From NCBI GenBank assembly GCA_947385505.1, contig CANDLP010000008.1, positions 1 through 18,470 of the forward strand: 18,470 bases of DNA, written 5' to 3'. This document shows, piece by piece, positions 6,551 to 14,200 of the stretch. Under the pieces are notes generated by a model. That model was not told the origin of the DNA and did not search any database. It worked only from the letters and a program-made list of their open reading frames with translations. Origin of the DNA: an uncultured Clostridia bacterium. Its GTDB lineage: Bacteria; Bacillota; Clostridia; Oscillospirales; Ruminococcaceae. A program made the position numbers and the translations under genes. Position 1 is the stretch's first letter. Each line of letters begins with the position of its first letter.

Positions 6551-7432
6551 ATGGAAAACAATATCACACTCTCAAAAAATTACACCAATCTGCTTGATGA
6601 GGTTTACAAAAGCGCTTCCGTTACCGCCGATCTTACAGGCGATCCCGCAATGACTAAAGCGGGAACCAACGTCAACGAAATATGCTATCCTCAAATCAGC
6701 ATGAACGGACTCGGCGAATACGACCGCAACAAAGGCTATACCGACAACAGCATTTCCCTCGAATGGAAAACAACAGCCTTTAATTACGACCGCGGAACGA
6801 AAATTTCCGTTGATACTATGGACAACCAAGAGAGCTTCGACATCGCGTTCGGTCGTGCGGGCGGCGAGCTTATGAGAACAAAAGCGGCACCTGAAGGGGA
6901 CGCTTTTTTCTTTGCCACTGTTGCGGGAAAGCCGAATATTTCCAAGGCGGACGCGGTGGCATACAGGGACGGCTCCGACTTTCTGGAGGCGCTTATTGAG
7001 GCAAAAACCAAAATGGACGAAGACGAAGTACCCGAAGAAAGCCGCATTCTGTACGCTACGCCCACACTTGTTAATGGTTTGTTGGGGCTTGACACCTACA
7101 AGTCAAAAGAAATAATGAACTCCTTCAGCGCGGTTAAAAAGGTGCCGCAAAGCCGTTTCTATACCGCAATAGATTTGCTTGACGGCAGAACCGAGTCGGA
7201 GAAACTCGGCGGCTTTAAAAAATCCGATTCCGGCTGCAATATCAACTTTATGATAATCCACAAGCCCGCGGTTATCAAATTCGATAAGCATATCGCAAAT
7301 GATATTATACCGCCAAGCAGCAATCCCAACAGCGATTCGTGGATCTTAAAGTACAGAAAATACGCGCTTGTAGACATCTACGCCAATAAGGCGGCTGGAA
7401 TTTATCTCAGCCATAAGCCTTTGGCAGAATAA
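6551..7432 (+). CDS. Major capsid protein (HK97 fold)
   Basis: This 293-aa protein is the expected shell subunit, placed directly after the scaffold gene. Features typical of Firmicute coat proteins of this type are the N-terminal LSKNYTNLLDEVYK helix, VNEICYPQISMNGLGEYDRNKGY, the strand pair ISLEWKTTAFNYDRGTKISVD with DTMDNQESFDIAFGRAGGELMRTK, and the C-terminal strands ALVDIYANKAAGIYLSH. There is no protease-processed N-terminal arm, which agrees with a separate scaffold. ATG 6551 is preceded by AAAGGA at 6536-6541. The gene is intact, and the next ribosome site overlaps its stop codon. The family assignment is firm. Fine details of the fold are inferred. Confidence 0.9.
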   Translation: MENNITLSKNYTNLLDEVYKSASVTADLTGDPAMTKAGTNVNEICYPQISMNGLGEYDRNKGYTDNSISLEWKTTAFNYDRGTKISVDTMDNQESFDIAFGRAGGELMRTKAAPEGDAFFFATVAGKPNISKADAVAYRDGSDFLEALIEAKTKMDEDEVPEESRILYATPTLVNGLLGLDTYKSKEIMNSFSAVKKVPQSRFYTAIDLLDGRTESEKLGGFKKSDSGCNINFMIIHKPAVIKFDKHIANDIIPPSSNPNSDSWILKYRKYALVDIYANKAAGIYLSHKPLAE

Positions 7433-7441
7433 GGAGGGTTT

Positions 7442-7729
7442 ATGAGGACGGTAGGACTTACTTTTAAAAATAACAAAGCAGAGGAGCCGAAGCTTCCCGA
7501 TATGACGAACGGTGAAGCCGATGAAAACCCCAAGAAAACACCTGAAAAATCCAAAAATCCCGCGAAGAAAAAGCCCAAAGGAAAAAAGCCGACCGAAACG
7601 AAATCCGAGGAACAGGCGGCGGACGTTCTTGCCGAAGAAACAGACGTTCCTGTCGATGAAATAGACGCTCCTGCTAAAGAAACGGACGTTTCCGCCGAAG
7701 AAAAGGTACCCGAAAATGGAACTGATTAA
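7442..7729 (+). CDS. Disordered Lys/Glu/Pro-rich head protein
   Basis: The 95-aa protein begins MRTVGLTFKNN. This short ordered N-terminus is seen in small proteins encoded just after the capsid gene in related phages. Relatives often end in a Rho N-terminal-like (SAP-like) domain. Here that domain is absent and the C-terminus is an acidic repeat. Residues about 15-60 are rich in Lys, Pro and Glu and surely disordered. Residues 61-88 are four seven-residue repeats beginning D-V/A. AAGGAGG overlapping the capsid stop lies 4 bases before ATG 7442. The 3' end overlaps the next gene by 14 bases. The role is unknown. It may decorate or help assemble the head. Confidence 0.65.
   Translation: MRTVGLTFKNNKAEEPKLPDMTNGEADENPKKTPEKSKNPAKKKPKGKKPTETKSEEQAADVLAEETDVPVDEIDAPAKETDVSAEEKVPENGTD
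7622..7705 (+). repeat. Four 21-bp degenerate tandem repeats (7-aa acidic repeat)
   Basis: Units begin with GAC at 7622, 7643, 7664 and 7685. They encode DVLAEET, DVPVDEI, DAPAKET and DVSAEEK. The copies share the D-[VA]-x-[AV]-x-E frame but differ at many third positions, so the array is not a fresh duplication. Copy number could vary between related phages. Confidence 0.7.
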
Positions 7730-8105
7730 CTTTTACCGCACGGTGTGGAAGGGCGGCTTTGACGGTGACGACACCGAGCTTGAAGCGCTGTTAAGCCGTT
7801 CCGCCGACACGGTGAATAACATGATTTATTTAATCGGCGAGGAAGTGGAAAACGTTTCGGAAGCCTATAAAACCAAGGTTTTCAAGGCGGTATGCGCACA
7901 GGCGGATTACATTGACAGCGTCGGCGGCGTTGAAGCTATGAACGAAAGCGCGGGCGGCAGCGTGTCGCTGGGTAAATTCAGTTATTCGACAGGATCGGGC
8001 AACACAGTCGGCAGCGGTGACAATATGGGGTGCAAGCTCTGCAAACAAGCGGAAGGTTATCTTATGTCGGCGGGGCTGCTTTACAAGGGAGTGAACGTGT
8101 TTTGA
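7716..8105 (+). CDS. Head-tail connector (gp6-like adaptor)
   Basis: The 129-aa protein matches in size and pattern the adaptor that sits under the portal. It is helical at the N-terminus (LINFYRTVWKGGFDGDDTELEALLSRSADTVNNMI), then KVFKAVCAQADYID, a glycine/serine-rich loop around SLGKFSYSTGSGNT, and a final helix near CKLCKQAEGYLMSAGLLYKG. The order adaptor, then minor capsid 1, 2 and 3, is conserved in A118-like phages. The start ATG lies inside the preceding gene with only a weak AAAGG-like site, so translation is probably coupled. The stop TGA (8103-8105) overlaps the TTG start of the next gene. Confidence 0.75.
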   Translation: MELINFYRTVWKGGFDGDDTELEALLSRSADTVNNMIYLIGEEVENVSEAYKTKVFKAVCAQADYIDSVGGVEAMNESAGGSVSLGKFSYSTGSGNTVGSGDNMGCKLCKQAEGYLMSAGLLYKGVNVF

Positions 8106-8437
8106 AACCTATTCCGAAAAATTTGTTGATACATTCGGCTTACGCGATAAAGCTCGGCGAGGCTGAACGCTGGGAAGAGCCGCCCGAAGTTGAATGGAAA
8201 AAGCTGTCGTTTATTCGGTATGAGCCGTGTTCGACCTTGCGCTTAAGTAAAACCAATGAACAGGTACAGCTGTCGGCTGTTCTTTTTTATGACTGTTACA
8301 ACAGCCGTCCGAAAAATTTTGATTTTTCCGAAACGGATAAAATTGAGATCGACGGACAGCGTTATAATATTGTCAGCATAAAGAAGCATTATGACGAAAA
8401 AAAGCTGCACCATGTGGAGGTGGAATTGTGCCTGTAA
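8102..8437 (+). CDS. Minor capsid protein 1 (head completion)
   Basis: The 111-aa protein is of the Minor_capsid_1 type (A118 family), thought to close the head below the adaptor. Visible marks are LKPIPKNLLIHSAYAIKLGE at the start, the strand pair TLRLSKTNEQVQLSAVLFYDCYNSRPKNFDFSETDKIEIDGQRYNIVSI, and the terminal LHHVEVELCL strand. I chose TTG 8102 because AAGGGAG lies about 10 bases upstream, the length then fits the family, and the start overlaps the previous stop. An upstream start at 8030 would add residues from an unrelated frame. The end overlaps the next gene by 10 bases. Confidence 0.8.
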   Translation: MKPIPKNLLIHSAYAIKLGEAERWEEPPEVEWKKLSFIRYEPCSTLRLSKTNEQVQLSAVLFYDCYNSRPKNFDFSETDKIEIDGQRYNIVSIKKHYDEKKLHHVEVELCL

Positions 8438-8850
8438 AGGTTTCGATTGACAGAAACGCGGTCAAAATGAGGATACGGGCGGCAAGTGAAAAAGCCTTGC
8501 GGGAAACAATGGGGCAAATCCTTTCCGACCGCAACGAATTTGTCCCGAATGATCACGGCGTTTTGAGGGACAGCAGCGAGAGTCACAGTTATGTAATGTC
8601 TTATTTCGGCGAAACGGAGCTTCGTCTGGTATGGAGTACGCCTTACGCGAGATATTTGTACTACGGCTTGCTCATGGTTGACAGCGTAACGGGTTCTGCG
8701 TGGTCGAAAAAGGGCGGCACAAAGGTACTTACAAACAAGCCGCTGAATTACGCAAAGGGCTGTAAGCTTTGGTGCGAAAAGGCGCGGGAAATGTATAACG
8801 AGGATTGGCGGCTGATTTATCAGAACGCCTTAAAAAAACACATGAAATAG
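8428..8850 (+). CDS. Minor capsid protein 2 (head-tail joining, HK97 gp10-like)
   Basis: The 140-aa protein shows the Minor_capsid_2 pattern. VKVSIDRNAVKMRI leads to helices, then FVPNDHGVLRDSS, then LVWSTPYARYLYYG, and an alpha-helical C-terminus with a conserved W in DWRLIYQNALKK. These proteins join head and tail. The start is GTG 8428, with GGAGG at 8416-8420 seven bases upstream. It overlaps the end of the previous gene. No damage is visible. Confidence 0.85.
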   Translation: MPVKVSIDRNAVKMRIRAASEKALRETMGQILSDRNEFVPNDHGVLRDSSESHSYVMSYFGETELRLVWSTPYARYLYYGLLMVDSVTGSAWSKKGGTKVLTNKPLNYAKGCKLWCEKAREMYNEDWRLIYQNALKKHMK

Positions 8851-8863
8851 AAAGGAGCGTAAA

Positions 8864-9244
8864 ATGACGCCGCAAAGGGAAGCTTTGAATATTGTGCTGG
8901 ATTTGCTGAAAAAGGAGAAAAATTTTAAGGTCATGCCCTCGGCACTGCCAAAAGCAGGCGGTATTTCCGCTGAAATTACAGGGAGCGAGGTCAGAAGTCG
9001 AAGCCTAAATTTACAGCACGGGATCGCCAATTTGACGGTGTTGTTTTTATGCAAGGACAAGGACCATATAACCGCTTGCGACACTCTTTACGAGATAGGA
9101 AACTATCTTGACCGTCTCGGAGAAGTGAGAGGCGAAACGGTGCAGATCACGGCGGCGAGCATCGGGAGCGGTGCGGGGCTTGTCGGAAAAGAGGGAGATT
9201 TTTACATTTACAGTATGATCGCCAAAATAGGAATTTATTTTTAG
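8864..9244 (+). CDS. Minor capsid protein 3 (probable tail terminator)
   Basis: The 126-aa protein belongs by pattern and position to the Minor_capsid_3 type. It has an N-terminal helix (EALNIVLDLLKKEKNF), the segment LPKAGGISAEITG, then SLNLQHGIANLTVLFLCKDKD, YEIGNYLDRLGEV, and a final strand DFYIYSMIAKIGIYF. Proteins at this place, directly before the tail tube gene, cap the tail and set the joint to the head. ATG 8864 has AAAGGAG six bases upstream. The gene follows the previous one after 13 bases. Confidence 0.82.
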   Translation: MTPQREALNIVLDLLKKEKNFKVMPSALPKAGGISAEITGSEVRSRSLNLQHGIANLTVLFLCKDKDHITACDTLYEIGNYLDRLGEVRGETVQITAASIGSGAGLVGKEGDFYIYSMIAKIGIYF

Positions 9245-9258
9245 AAAGGAAATGAAAA

Positions 9259-9717
9259 ATGGCTGATGTAGAAAAGCTGAAAAATGTTGAATTTAACAAT
9301 CAGGCAAAGGTGGAGCTTGATATAGGAAAAGGCACCGAAGAATGGGGCGATATGACGCAGGCGTTTAAAAGTGTCAACCAAGCGATAAACGAAAGCACAT
9401 TCTCCGCCGCTTTTCTTTGTGACGGGGGCTTTGGCAGCACGATAGTTACGGGCGCGGCTCCTACTCTCGCGCTGTCCGGATATTATATCAAGGGGGATCC
9501 CGTGTGCGAATATTTGGAGGATATTCAGTATGAGATCGGCGATCAGCGTATAAGCAAAATTAAGATGACCAGAGGGTCGGTAACAGTGACCTGTCCCGTT
9601 ACGCTGACGGGGGTTGCGATTACGGGGGGCGAAAGTACGGAACCGACTGCCGTTAATGTAACTATTGCGTTTAACGGTAAGCCGACTTGCAATAAATCAA
9701 CGGCAATTGAGCAATAA
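9259..9717 (+). CDS. Major tail tube protein
   Basis: The 152-aa protein polymerises into the tail tube around the tape measure. It shows the strand-rich pattern of Firmicute tail tube proteins: VEFNNQAKVELDIGKGTEEWGDMTQAFKSVNQAINE, then a hydrophobic FSAAFLCDGGFGSTIVTGAAPTLALSGYY with YEIGDQRISKIKMTR and an all-beta C-terminus. ATG 9259 has AAAGGA at 9245-9250. A second ATG at 9252 is out of frame. The next late gene is displaced by the inserted moron at 9723-10242. Normally the tail chaperone gene would follow at once. Confidence 0.85.
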   Translation: MADVEKLKNVEFNNQAKVELDIGKGTEEWGDMTQAFKSVNQAINESTFSAAFLCDGGFGSTIVTGAAPTLALSGYYIKGDPVCEYLEDIQYEIGDQRISKIKMTRGSVTVTCPVTLTGVAITGGESTEPTAVNVTIAFNGKPTCNKSTAIEQ

Positions 9718-9722
9718 TTTTG

Positions 9723-9751
9723 TTGACAAATTCTCCGATATGGTGTATTAT
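9723..9751 (+). promoter_or_regulatory. Sigma-A-like promoter of the membrane moron
   Basis: TTGACA (9723-9728, exact) and TATTAT (9746-9751, one mismatch) are separated by the ideal 17 bp. Predicted start of transcription is about 9758, giving a leader of roughly 25 bases before the GGAGG (9773-9777) and ATG 9783. It lies just after the tail tube stop codon and directly before an AT-rich gene with its own terminator. Position and quality make this the best promoter in the window. Confidence 0.75.
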
Positions 9752-9782
9752 TTTTTGTATAAATACTTTTTTGGAGGACATT

Positions 9783-10193
9783 ATGCGAAAATTAAACGAT
9801 ACTGAACTTGCAATTTTAAAGCGTTACAAGCTTATAAAAAGCGTGAAAATCGGAACAGAGGAATACGAACAGATTTTAGCTGAATCGCCTCAATATGTGT
9901 ACATAGGAGATACACCCGATTCTCTTTATAAATATGTCGTATCAGACGATATATCGGAGGAAACATTGGAGCAGCTTGAACGCGCAGAAGAATTGAAGGT
10001 TCAGTATGATAATAATCGTCAGTTAAAAGCTGCTAATAAGGAACTTCAAGAAATTAAAGAACATATTAACGAGAAACTCGGAGCTTTACAGTATAGCGTA
10101 AGGATTATAAAAAATATAACGGTTGGCACTCTGATAGCTGCTATTATATATGGCGTTTTGATTTTCTTTAATATATCAAGATTACTCAGTTGA
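9783..10193 (+). CDS. Moron: tail-anchored coiled-coil membrane protein
   Basis: The 136-aa protein is not a structural phage protein. Residues 1-55 form a charged domain with a YEQILAESPQYVYIGDTPDSLYKYV core. Residues about 57-100 are a Glu/Lys/Leu coiled coil. Residues about 112-130 (TVGTLIAAIIYGVLIFFNI) form one transmembrane helix at the C-terminus, so the body would face the cytoplasm. I recognise no family. ATG 9783 has GGAGG five bases upstream. A longer reading back to 9720 would cover the promoter and is wrong. The gene is AT-rich, splits tail tube from tail chaperone, and carries its own promoter and terminator, the classic moron layout. Superinfection exclusion or another lysogen function is plausible, not shown. 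Confidence 0.85.
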   Translation: MRKLNDTELAILKRYKLIKSVKIGTEEYEQILAESPQYVYIGDTPDSLYKYVVSDDISEETLEQLERAEELKVQYDNNRQLKAANKELQEIKEHINEKLGALQYSVRIIKNITVGTLIAAIIYGVLIFFNISRLLS

Positions 10194-10206
10194 AACAAAA
10201 CAAATT

Positions 10207-10242
10207 TTTAAAAAGCGTTTGCATTTGCAGACGCTTTTTAAA
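10207..10242. terminator. Strong terminator after the moron
   Basis: A 16-bp stem is formed by 10207-10222 (ending AAAAAGCGTTTGC) and 10227-10242 (GCAGACGCTTTTTAAA), with one G-U pair and the 4-nt loop ATTT. T-runs on both flanks mean it could stop transcription in either direction. The tail chaperone ribosome site starts only about 10 bases later, so late transcripts must read through it. Confidence 0.85.
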
Positions 10243-10263
10243 TTGCATTTTAGGAGGCTTTCA

Positions 10264-10680
10264 ATGTACAAAATAAAACGCACAAAAAAATTTTACGACA
10301 CACTCCAACTCTGCGATGAACAGGGCAAAGTCCAAAAAGAGCTTAAAATCGAGGTTGACATAGACGCGATCGCCACAGGCTTCCGCAATGTCTTATCACA
10401 GCTTGAAAAAGCGGAAAAAGGGCTTCACGACAAACAAAAGCTGAAGCAGGAGAAGGACTTTGACAAAGCCTATTATGATTACGGCGCGGCGCTTGTCAAA
10501 ATGTTTGAAATGTGCTTCGGAACGGAAAATACACACGAAATCGTGACATTCTTTGAAAATCGCTATACGGAAATGTCCGTGGAGATCGTCCCGTATATCA
10601 CAAACGAAATAATTCCGCTTGTGGGCGAGGCTGTTAAACAAAAGAAAAACAGCCTTAAAAAGGCGGGAAAACACAAATGA
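10264..10680 (+). CDS. Tail assembly chaperone
   Basis: The 138-aa protein lies between tail tube and Gp15, where A118-like phages encode the first tail chaperone. These chaperones coat the tape measure and recruit tube subunits. Visible pattern: KFYDTLQLCDEQGKVQKELKIEVDIDAI, helices around FRNVLSQLEKAEKGL, then YDYGAALVKMFEMCFGTENTHEIVTFFENRYTEMSVEIVPYITNEIIPLV, a segment common to this group. ATG 10264 has TAGGAGG six bases upstream. A start at 10219 would lie inside the terminator. The stop overlaps the next start (ATGA). Confidence 0.78.
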   Translation: MYKIKRTKKFYDTLQLCDEQGKVQKELKIEVDIDAIATGFRNVLSQLEKAEKGLHDKQKLKQEKDFDKAYYDYGAALVKMFEMCFGTENTHEIVTFFENRYTEMSVEIVPYITNEIIPLVGEAVKQKKNSLKKAGKHK

Positions 10681-10952
10681 AGCTTCGGTTTTATAATCCG
10701 CTGCCTGTAAAAGCCGAATTTGAGGGCAAGCGGTACAAGCTGAAGCTTACCACCACCAATGTGCTCAGATATATCGAGCTTTGCGATGATTCGGAGGGAC
10801 TTACCTTCGAGGAAATAACCGAAATCGGTTTCGAGTGGCTTGTAAAGGGAGGTCGAAAGCTGTCCCTTCATAAAAAGGCGGAATTTATGGAAAAGATTTT
10901 CAAGGAATACATAAATCCGCCAAAGAAAAGACTTAAAAATCAGAAATCATAA
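10677..10952 (+). CDS. Gp15-family tail chaperone, N-terminal part ending at an in-frame TAA
   Basis: The 91-aa product is the first half of a protein of the A118 Gp15 family (second tail chaperone). It starts MKLRFYNPLPVKAEFEGKRYKLKL, goes through a helix LRYIELCDDSEGLTFEEITEIGFEWLV, and ends FKEYINPPKKRLKNQKS. In the family the chain continues at about this point into a conserved FxYDxxYIYxxFxxxYGIDL stretch. Here a TAA at 10950-10952 intervenes, after which the same frame reads on with exactly that stretch. Nothing in this half is damaged. The start is coupled by ATGA to the first chaperone. Either the half is functional alone, or a stop mutation or read-through is involved. Confidence 0.72.
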   Translation: MKLRFYNPLPVKAEFEGKRYKLKLTTTNVLRYIELCDDSEGLTFEEITEIGFEWLVKGGRKLSLHKKAEFMEKIFKEYINPPKKRLKNQKS

Positions 10953-10953
10953 T

Positions 10954-10981
10954 CCGTTGTCAGCTTCAGCTATGACAGCGG
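10954..10981 (+). other. RNA hairpin directly after the gp15 internal stop
   Basis: CCGTTGTCA (10954-10962) pairs with TGACAGCGG (10973-10981), nine pairs with one G-U. The AGC-TTCA-GCT core can fold as an alternative inner stem. It begins one base after the TAA at 10950-10952. The sequence also encodes the expected Gp15 residues, so it need not be a signal. A structure this close behind a stop codon is typical of recoding sites. Confidence 0.5.
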
Positions 10982-11000
10982 CTTTATTTATTCCGCTTTT

Positions 11001-11282
11001 ATGGCGGCTTACGGGATCGACCTTTGGGAGCAAGCGCCAAAAATGCACTGGTGTAAATTTCTGGAGCTCTTTGAGGGGCTGCCCGAGGACTGCGTTTTAA
11101 AGCAGATCATGAACATAAGGGCGCAGAAAATCCCAATGCCCAATCAGCATAACAGCGCGGAAATACAGCGGATAACCGAGCTTAAAGCTCTGTATGCTTT
11201 ACCGTCAAAGATGACAGAAGCGGAAACACAAGACGGCTGGGACAAGCTGTTTAATTTTCTGGAAAGGAGGGCTAAGGAATAA
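11001..11282 (+). CDS. Gp15-family tail chaperone, C-terminal part
   Basis: From the ATG at 11001 the frame gives 93 residues: AAYGIDLWEQAPKMHWCKFLELFEGLPEDCVLKQIMNIRAQKIPMP, then LYALP and a C-terminal helix. This is the conserved second half of Gp15 proteins. The same frame is open back to 10953 (SVVSFSYDSGFIYSAF), which also fits the family, and joins the upstream half (10677-10952) with only one stop codon between. There is no ribosome site before 11001, so independent translation is doubtful. The stop overlaps the tape measure start by one base. The full protein would be about 201 residues, normal for the family. Confidence 0.7.
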   Translation: MAAYGIDLWEQAPKMHWCKFLELFEGLPEDCVLKQIMNIRAQKIPMPNQHNSAEIQRITELKALYALPSKMTEAETQDGWDKLFNFLERRAKE

Positions 11283-14200
11283 TGGCAAACGAAAATGACG
11301 GCCATGTCGTATATGAAGTCAGAGCGGACACCTCCAAACTTGACAGCGACTTGTTTTCCGCCGATGAAAAGATAAAAAGGGCGTCCGAAAAGACCGCAAA
11401 AAAGCAGGAAGACGCGCAAAAGGACGTTGTTAAGGCTGTCAAAAAGGCTAACAGCGACATCGCGGAAAATACCGAAAAGGCACAAAAAGAAGTTGCGGAA
11501 ACCGTTAAAAAGGAAAGCGGAAAAGCAGCGGAGCATTTCAGGGAGAACGCCGAAAAGATGTCCCAAAGCGGAAGGAAAGCCGCCGAAGATGTCGAAAGCT
11601 CGGTTTCGGGCATGGCTTCAAATATTATTACAAAAATCGGACAGGTCGCCGCCGCGGCGGCAAGCGTGAAAACTCTTGTCAGCACTATGAGAATTGCTAT
11701 AGGCGAGGCTGTCTCCGCCGAAACCTCCTTTGCAAAAGTAAACACGCTTTTATCCGAAAACGCGGACAGAACAAAATATTTCAGCGATATAAAAAACGCG
11801 TCAAGGAGCACGGGCGTTGTGGTTTCCGACTTATCGGAAGCGGTGTACAGCGCCCTTTCCGCTTCCGTTGACGAAGACTCAGCGGTCGATTTTACCCAAA
11901 GCGCGGTAAAGCTTGCAAAGGGGGGCTTTACAGAAACGTCAACGGCGGTGGACGTGCTTACTACCGCCATAAACGCCTATAATTTAGAGGCAAGCGACGC
12001 GGTGCGGGTTTCCGATATTCTGATAACTACGCAGAATTTAGGTAAAACCACTGTCGGCGAGCTGGCTTCCTCAATGGGTCAGACAATACCTATTGCCAAT
12101 TCCGCGGGAACGGCTATTGAGGATCTGGCGGCACAATACGCCGTTATGACCAAAAACGGCGTAGCGACTGCCGAATCCGGTACTCAGATCAAGGCAATGT
12201 TAAACGAGCTGAATGCCTCCGGAACAACTGTAAGCGACACTATTAAGGAGCTTACGGGGAAAAGTTTTGGGGAACTCCAAAACAGCGGTATGAACACCGC
12301 CGAGATACTTAATATTGTGAAAAATTACGCCGAAGCAAGCGGACAGAAGCTTTCGGATATGTTCGGAAGCGTTGAAGCGGGAGCGGCGGCGCTTACGCTT
12401 GTTAAGGACGGCGGGGCTGATTTCGTAAATGTGCTGGAGCAGATGAAAAACAGCGCGGGAGCCACAGAAAAGGCGTACAGTACAATGGCGAACACCACCG
12501 AGGAACGCTTCAACAGGCTGAAAAACAATCTGATGATCGCGGTGGAAGAAATCGGCGAGAAGCTGCTGCCGATTATTGAGGACTTTTTTGAATATATAGA
12601 TGAAAATTCCGAGGAGCTTGGGGAAATAATCGAGGGTATAGGCGGCGCGGTTACAGAACTGCTGAAAATAGCGGTGGAGGCAATCAAGGTCGCTTGGGAG
12701 CATAAGGACGTTATTTGGGCTATCGTGTCGGCTATGGCGGCATATAAGGCGGCGCTGGCGATTTCAAACCTTATACGCACTTTGAAAAATTCATTAAGTG
12801 CCGCCACAATAGCGCAAAAAGCCTTTAATCTTGCTGTCAGCGCAAACCCGATAGGACTTGTAGCGGCAGCGATCTCAACAGCAATAACCTTGTTCGGTTC
12901 ATTGGCTGATAGCCTTGGGCAAGTTTCAAAATCCGCCGAGGAATACTCTTCGGCAATAAACGAAATCAACAGTGCGGCAGAAAATACAGTCAAAAACACT
13001 GAAAATGAGATGGCTGCCTTAACGGATAAGGTAAAACGCTATGATGAATTGAGAACGTCCGCAAAACGCACAGCGGGAGAGGAAGCAGAGCTGAAAGCTT
13101 TAGCGGAAGAGCTTCAAAATGTGTTTGGAAACAGCGTTAATGTTGTAGACAGTTTGACAGGAAAATACAACGATTTAACGGCAGCGTTAAAAAATTATTC
13201 CGAACAGCAGGTAACTTCCGCAACGTTGGAAGCGCATAAAAACCAGCTTTCCGAAACTCTAAGCTTGATTGATGATCTGGAGCAAAAGCGATCGGAAGCG
13301 ATAAGAAAGCAAAATAAGGAACAAGCTGATTGGATAAATAATACAGCCGGTTTGTTTGATTGGGCTTATGACGGAGCAGCATGGCTATTAGGGTTTACTA
13401 CTGATGCTGCGATCGATGAGATTGACAGACAAATTGCCGACGCGCAAAAGAAAGTGGGAGAAATAAACGGTAAAATAGCCTCTGACAGCGAAAAATTATA
13501 TTCTCTAATTGGCGAAAGCGGTGATGATTTTGTAAATAAAACAGAAGATGACGGCGAAAAAATCATAAACACCGCCGAAACCGTAACCGCTCAAATAAAA
13601 ACCAAATTTACCGACGTTCAATCCGCCCTTGAAGAAACAAAAGCCAAATACGACATATTAACCGCCGCCACCGAAGAAGCCAACAACACCGGCGCTTTAT
13701 CGGTAACAACCTTAAAAAACATAGCATCCGCCTATCCGCAGCTCCAAGAGCAGATCGACAAATACCTTGCGGGGCTTATCAGCGAACAGGATTTGCTGAA
13801 GGAATTGTCCTCCGCCTACGATGATGATCAGCAGAATTATTACAAATATCTGCTTGTTAAATCGGGCTACACCGAAGACTTTGTAAATTCCGCCTTTGAC
13901 GGCAGCGACGCTATCGCCGATTATTTCAGGGAGAATTACAGAATTGACCTGAAAAATTACAAGGACTATATTTCCCGCAAGCAAGCCATTCAGGAAGCTT
14001 TCGACAGCTATCTTGCGGGCGGCATTTCGGCTTGGTGGACGGAAGAAAACGGTTGGAGCGAAAATTTTCAGTATCTTGAGAACGGCGCTAAGAAAGCAAT
14101 AATGGATATTGTTAACCAATATAAAAATGCAATGACGGATCTTGAAGGGTGGGGCGAAAAACAGTCCAACGAGCAATTTCAAGCGGATCTTAACAGAATA

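Noticed and set aside
8030..8101. Start at 8030 for minor capsid protein 1
   Set aside because: It adds 24 residues read from an unrelated frame of the connector gene. TTG 8102 has the ribosome site and fits the family length.
9720..9782. Start at 9720 for the moron gene
   Set aside because: It would place the promoter and ribosome site inside the coding sequence and precede any predicted transcript start.
10950..10952. Stop-codon reassignment (TAA read as an amino acid)
   Set aside because: TAA ends the capsid, tape measure, fibre and other genes in this window, so the standard code applies.
10950..10981. Translational bypass (gene 60-like hop) at the gp15 stop
   Set aside because: The take-off codon TCA has no matching in-frame landing codon in the following stretch. 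Read-through or mutation fits better.
11272..12999. Long antisense frames under the tape measure gene (11272-11970 and 12325-12999)
   Set aside because: Low-complexity Ser/Ala/Phe products, no ribosome sites, and they mirror the Ala/Glu/Lys-rich sense codons. They are shadows.
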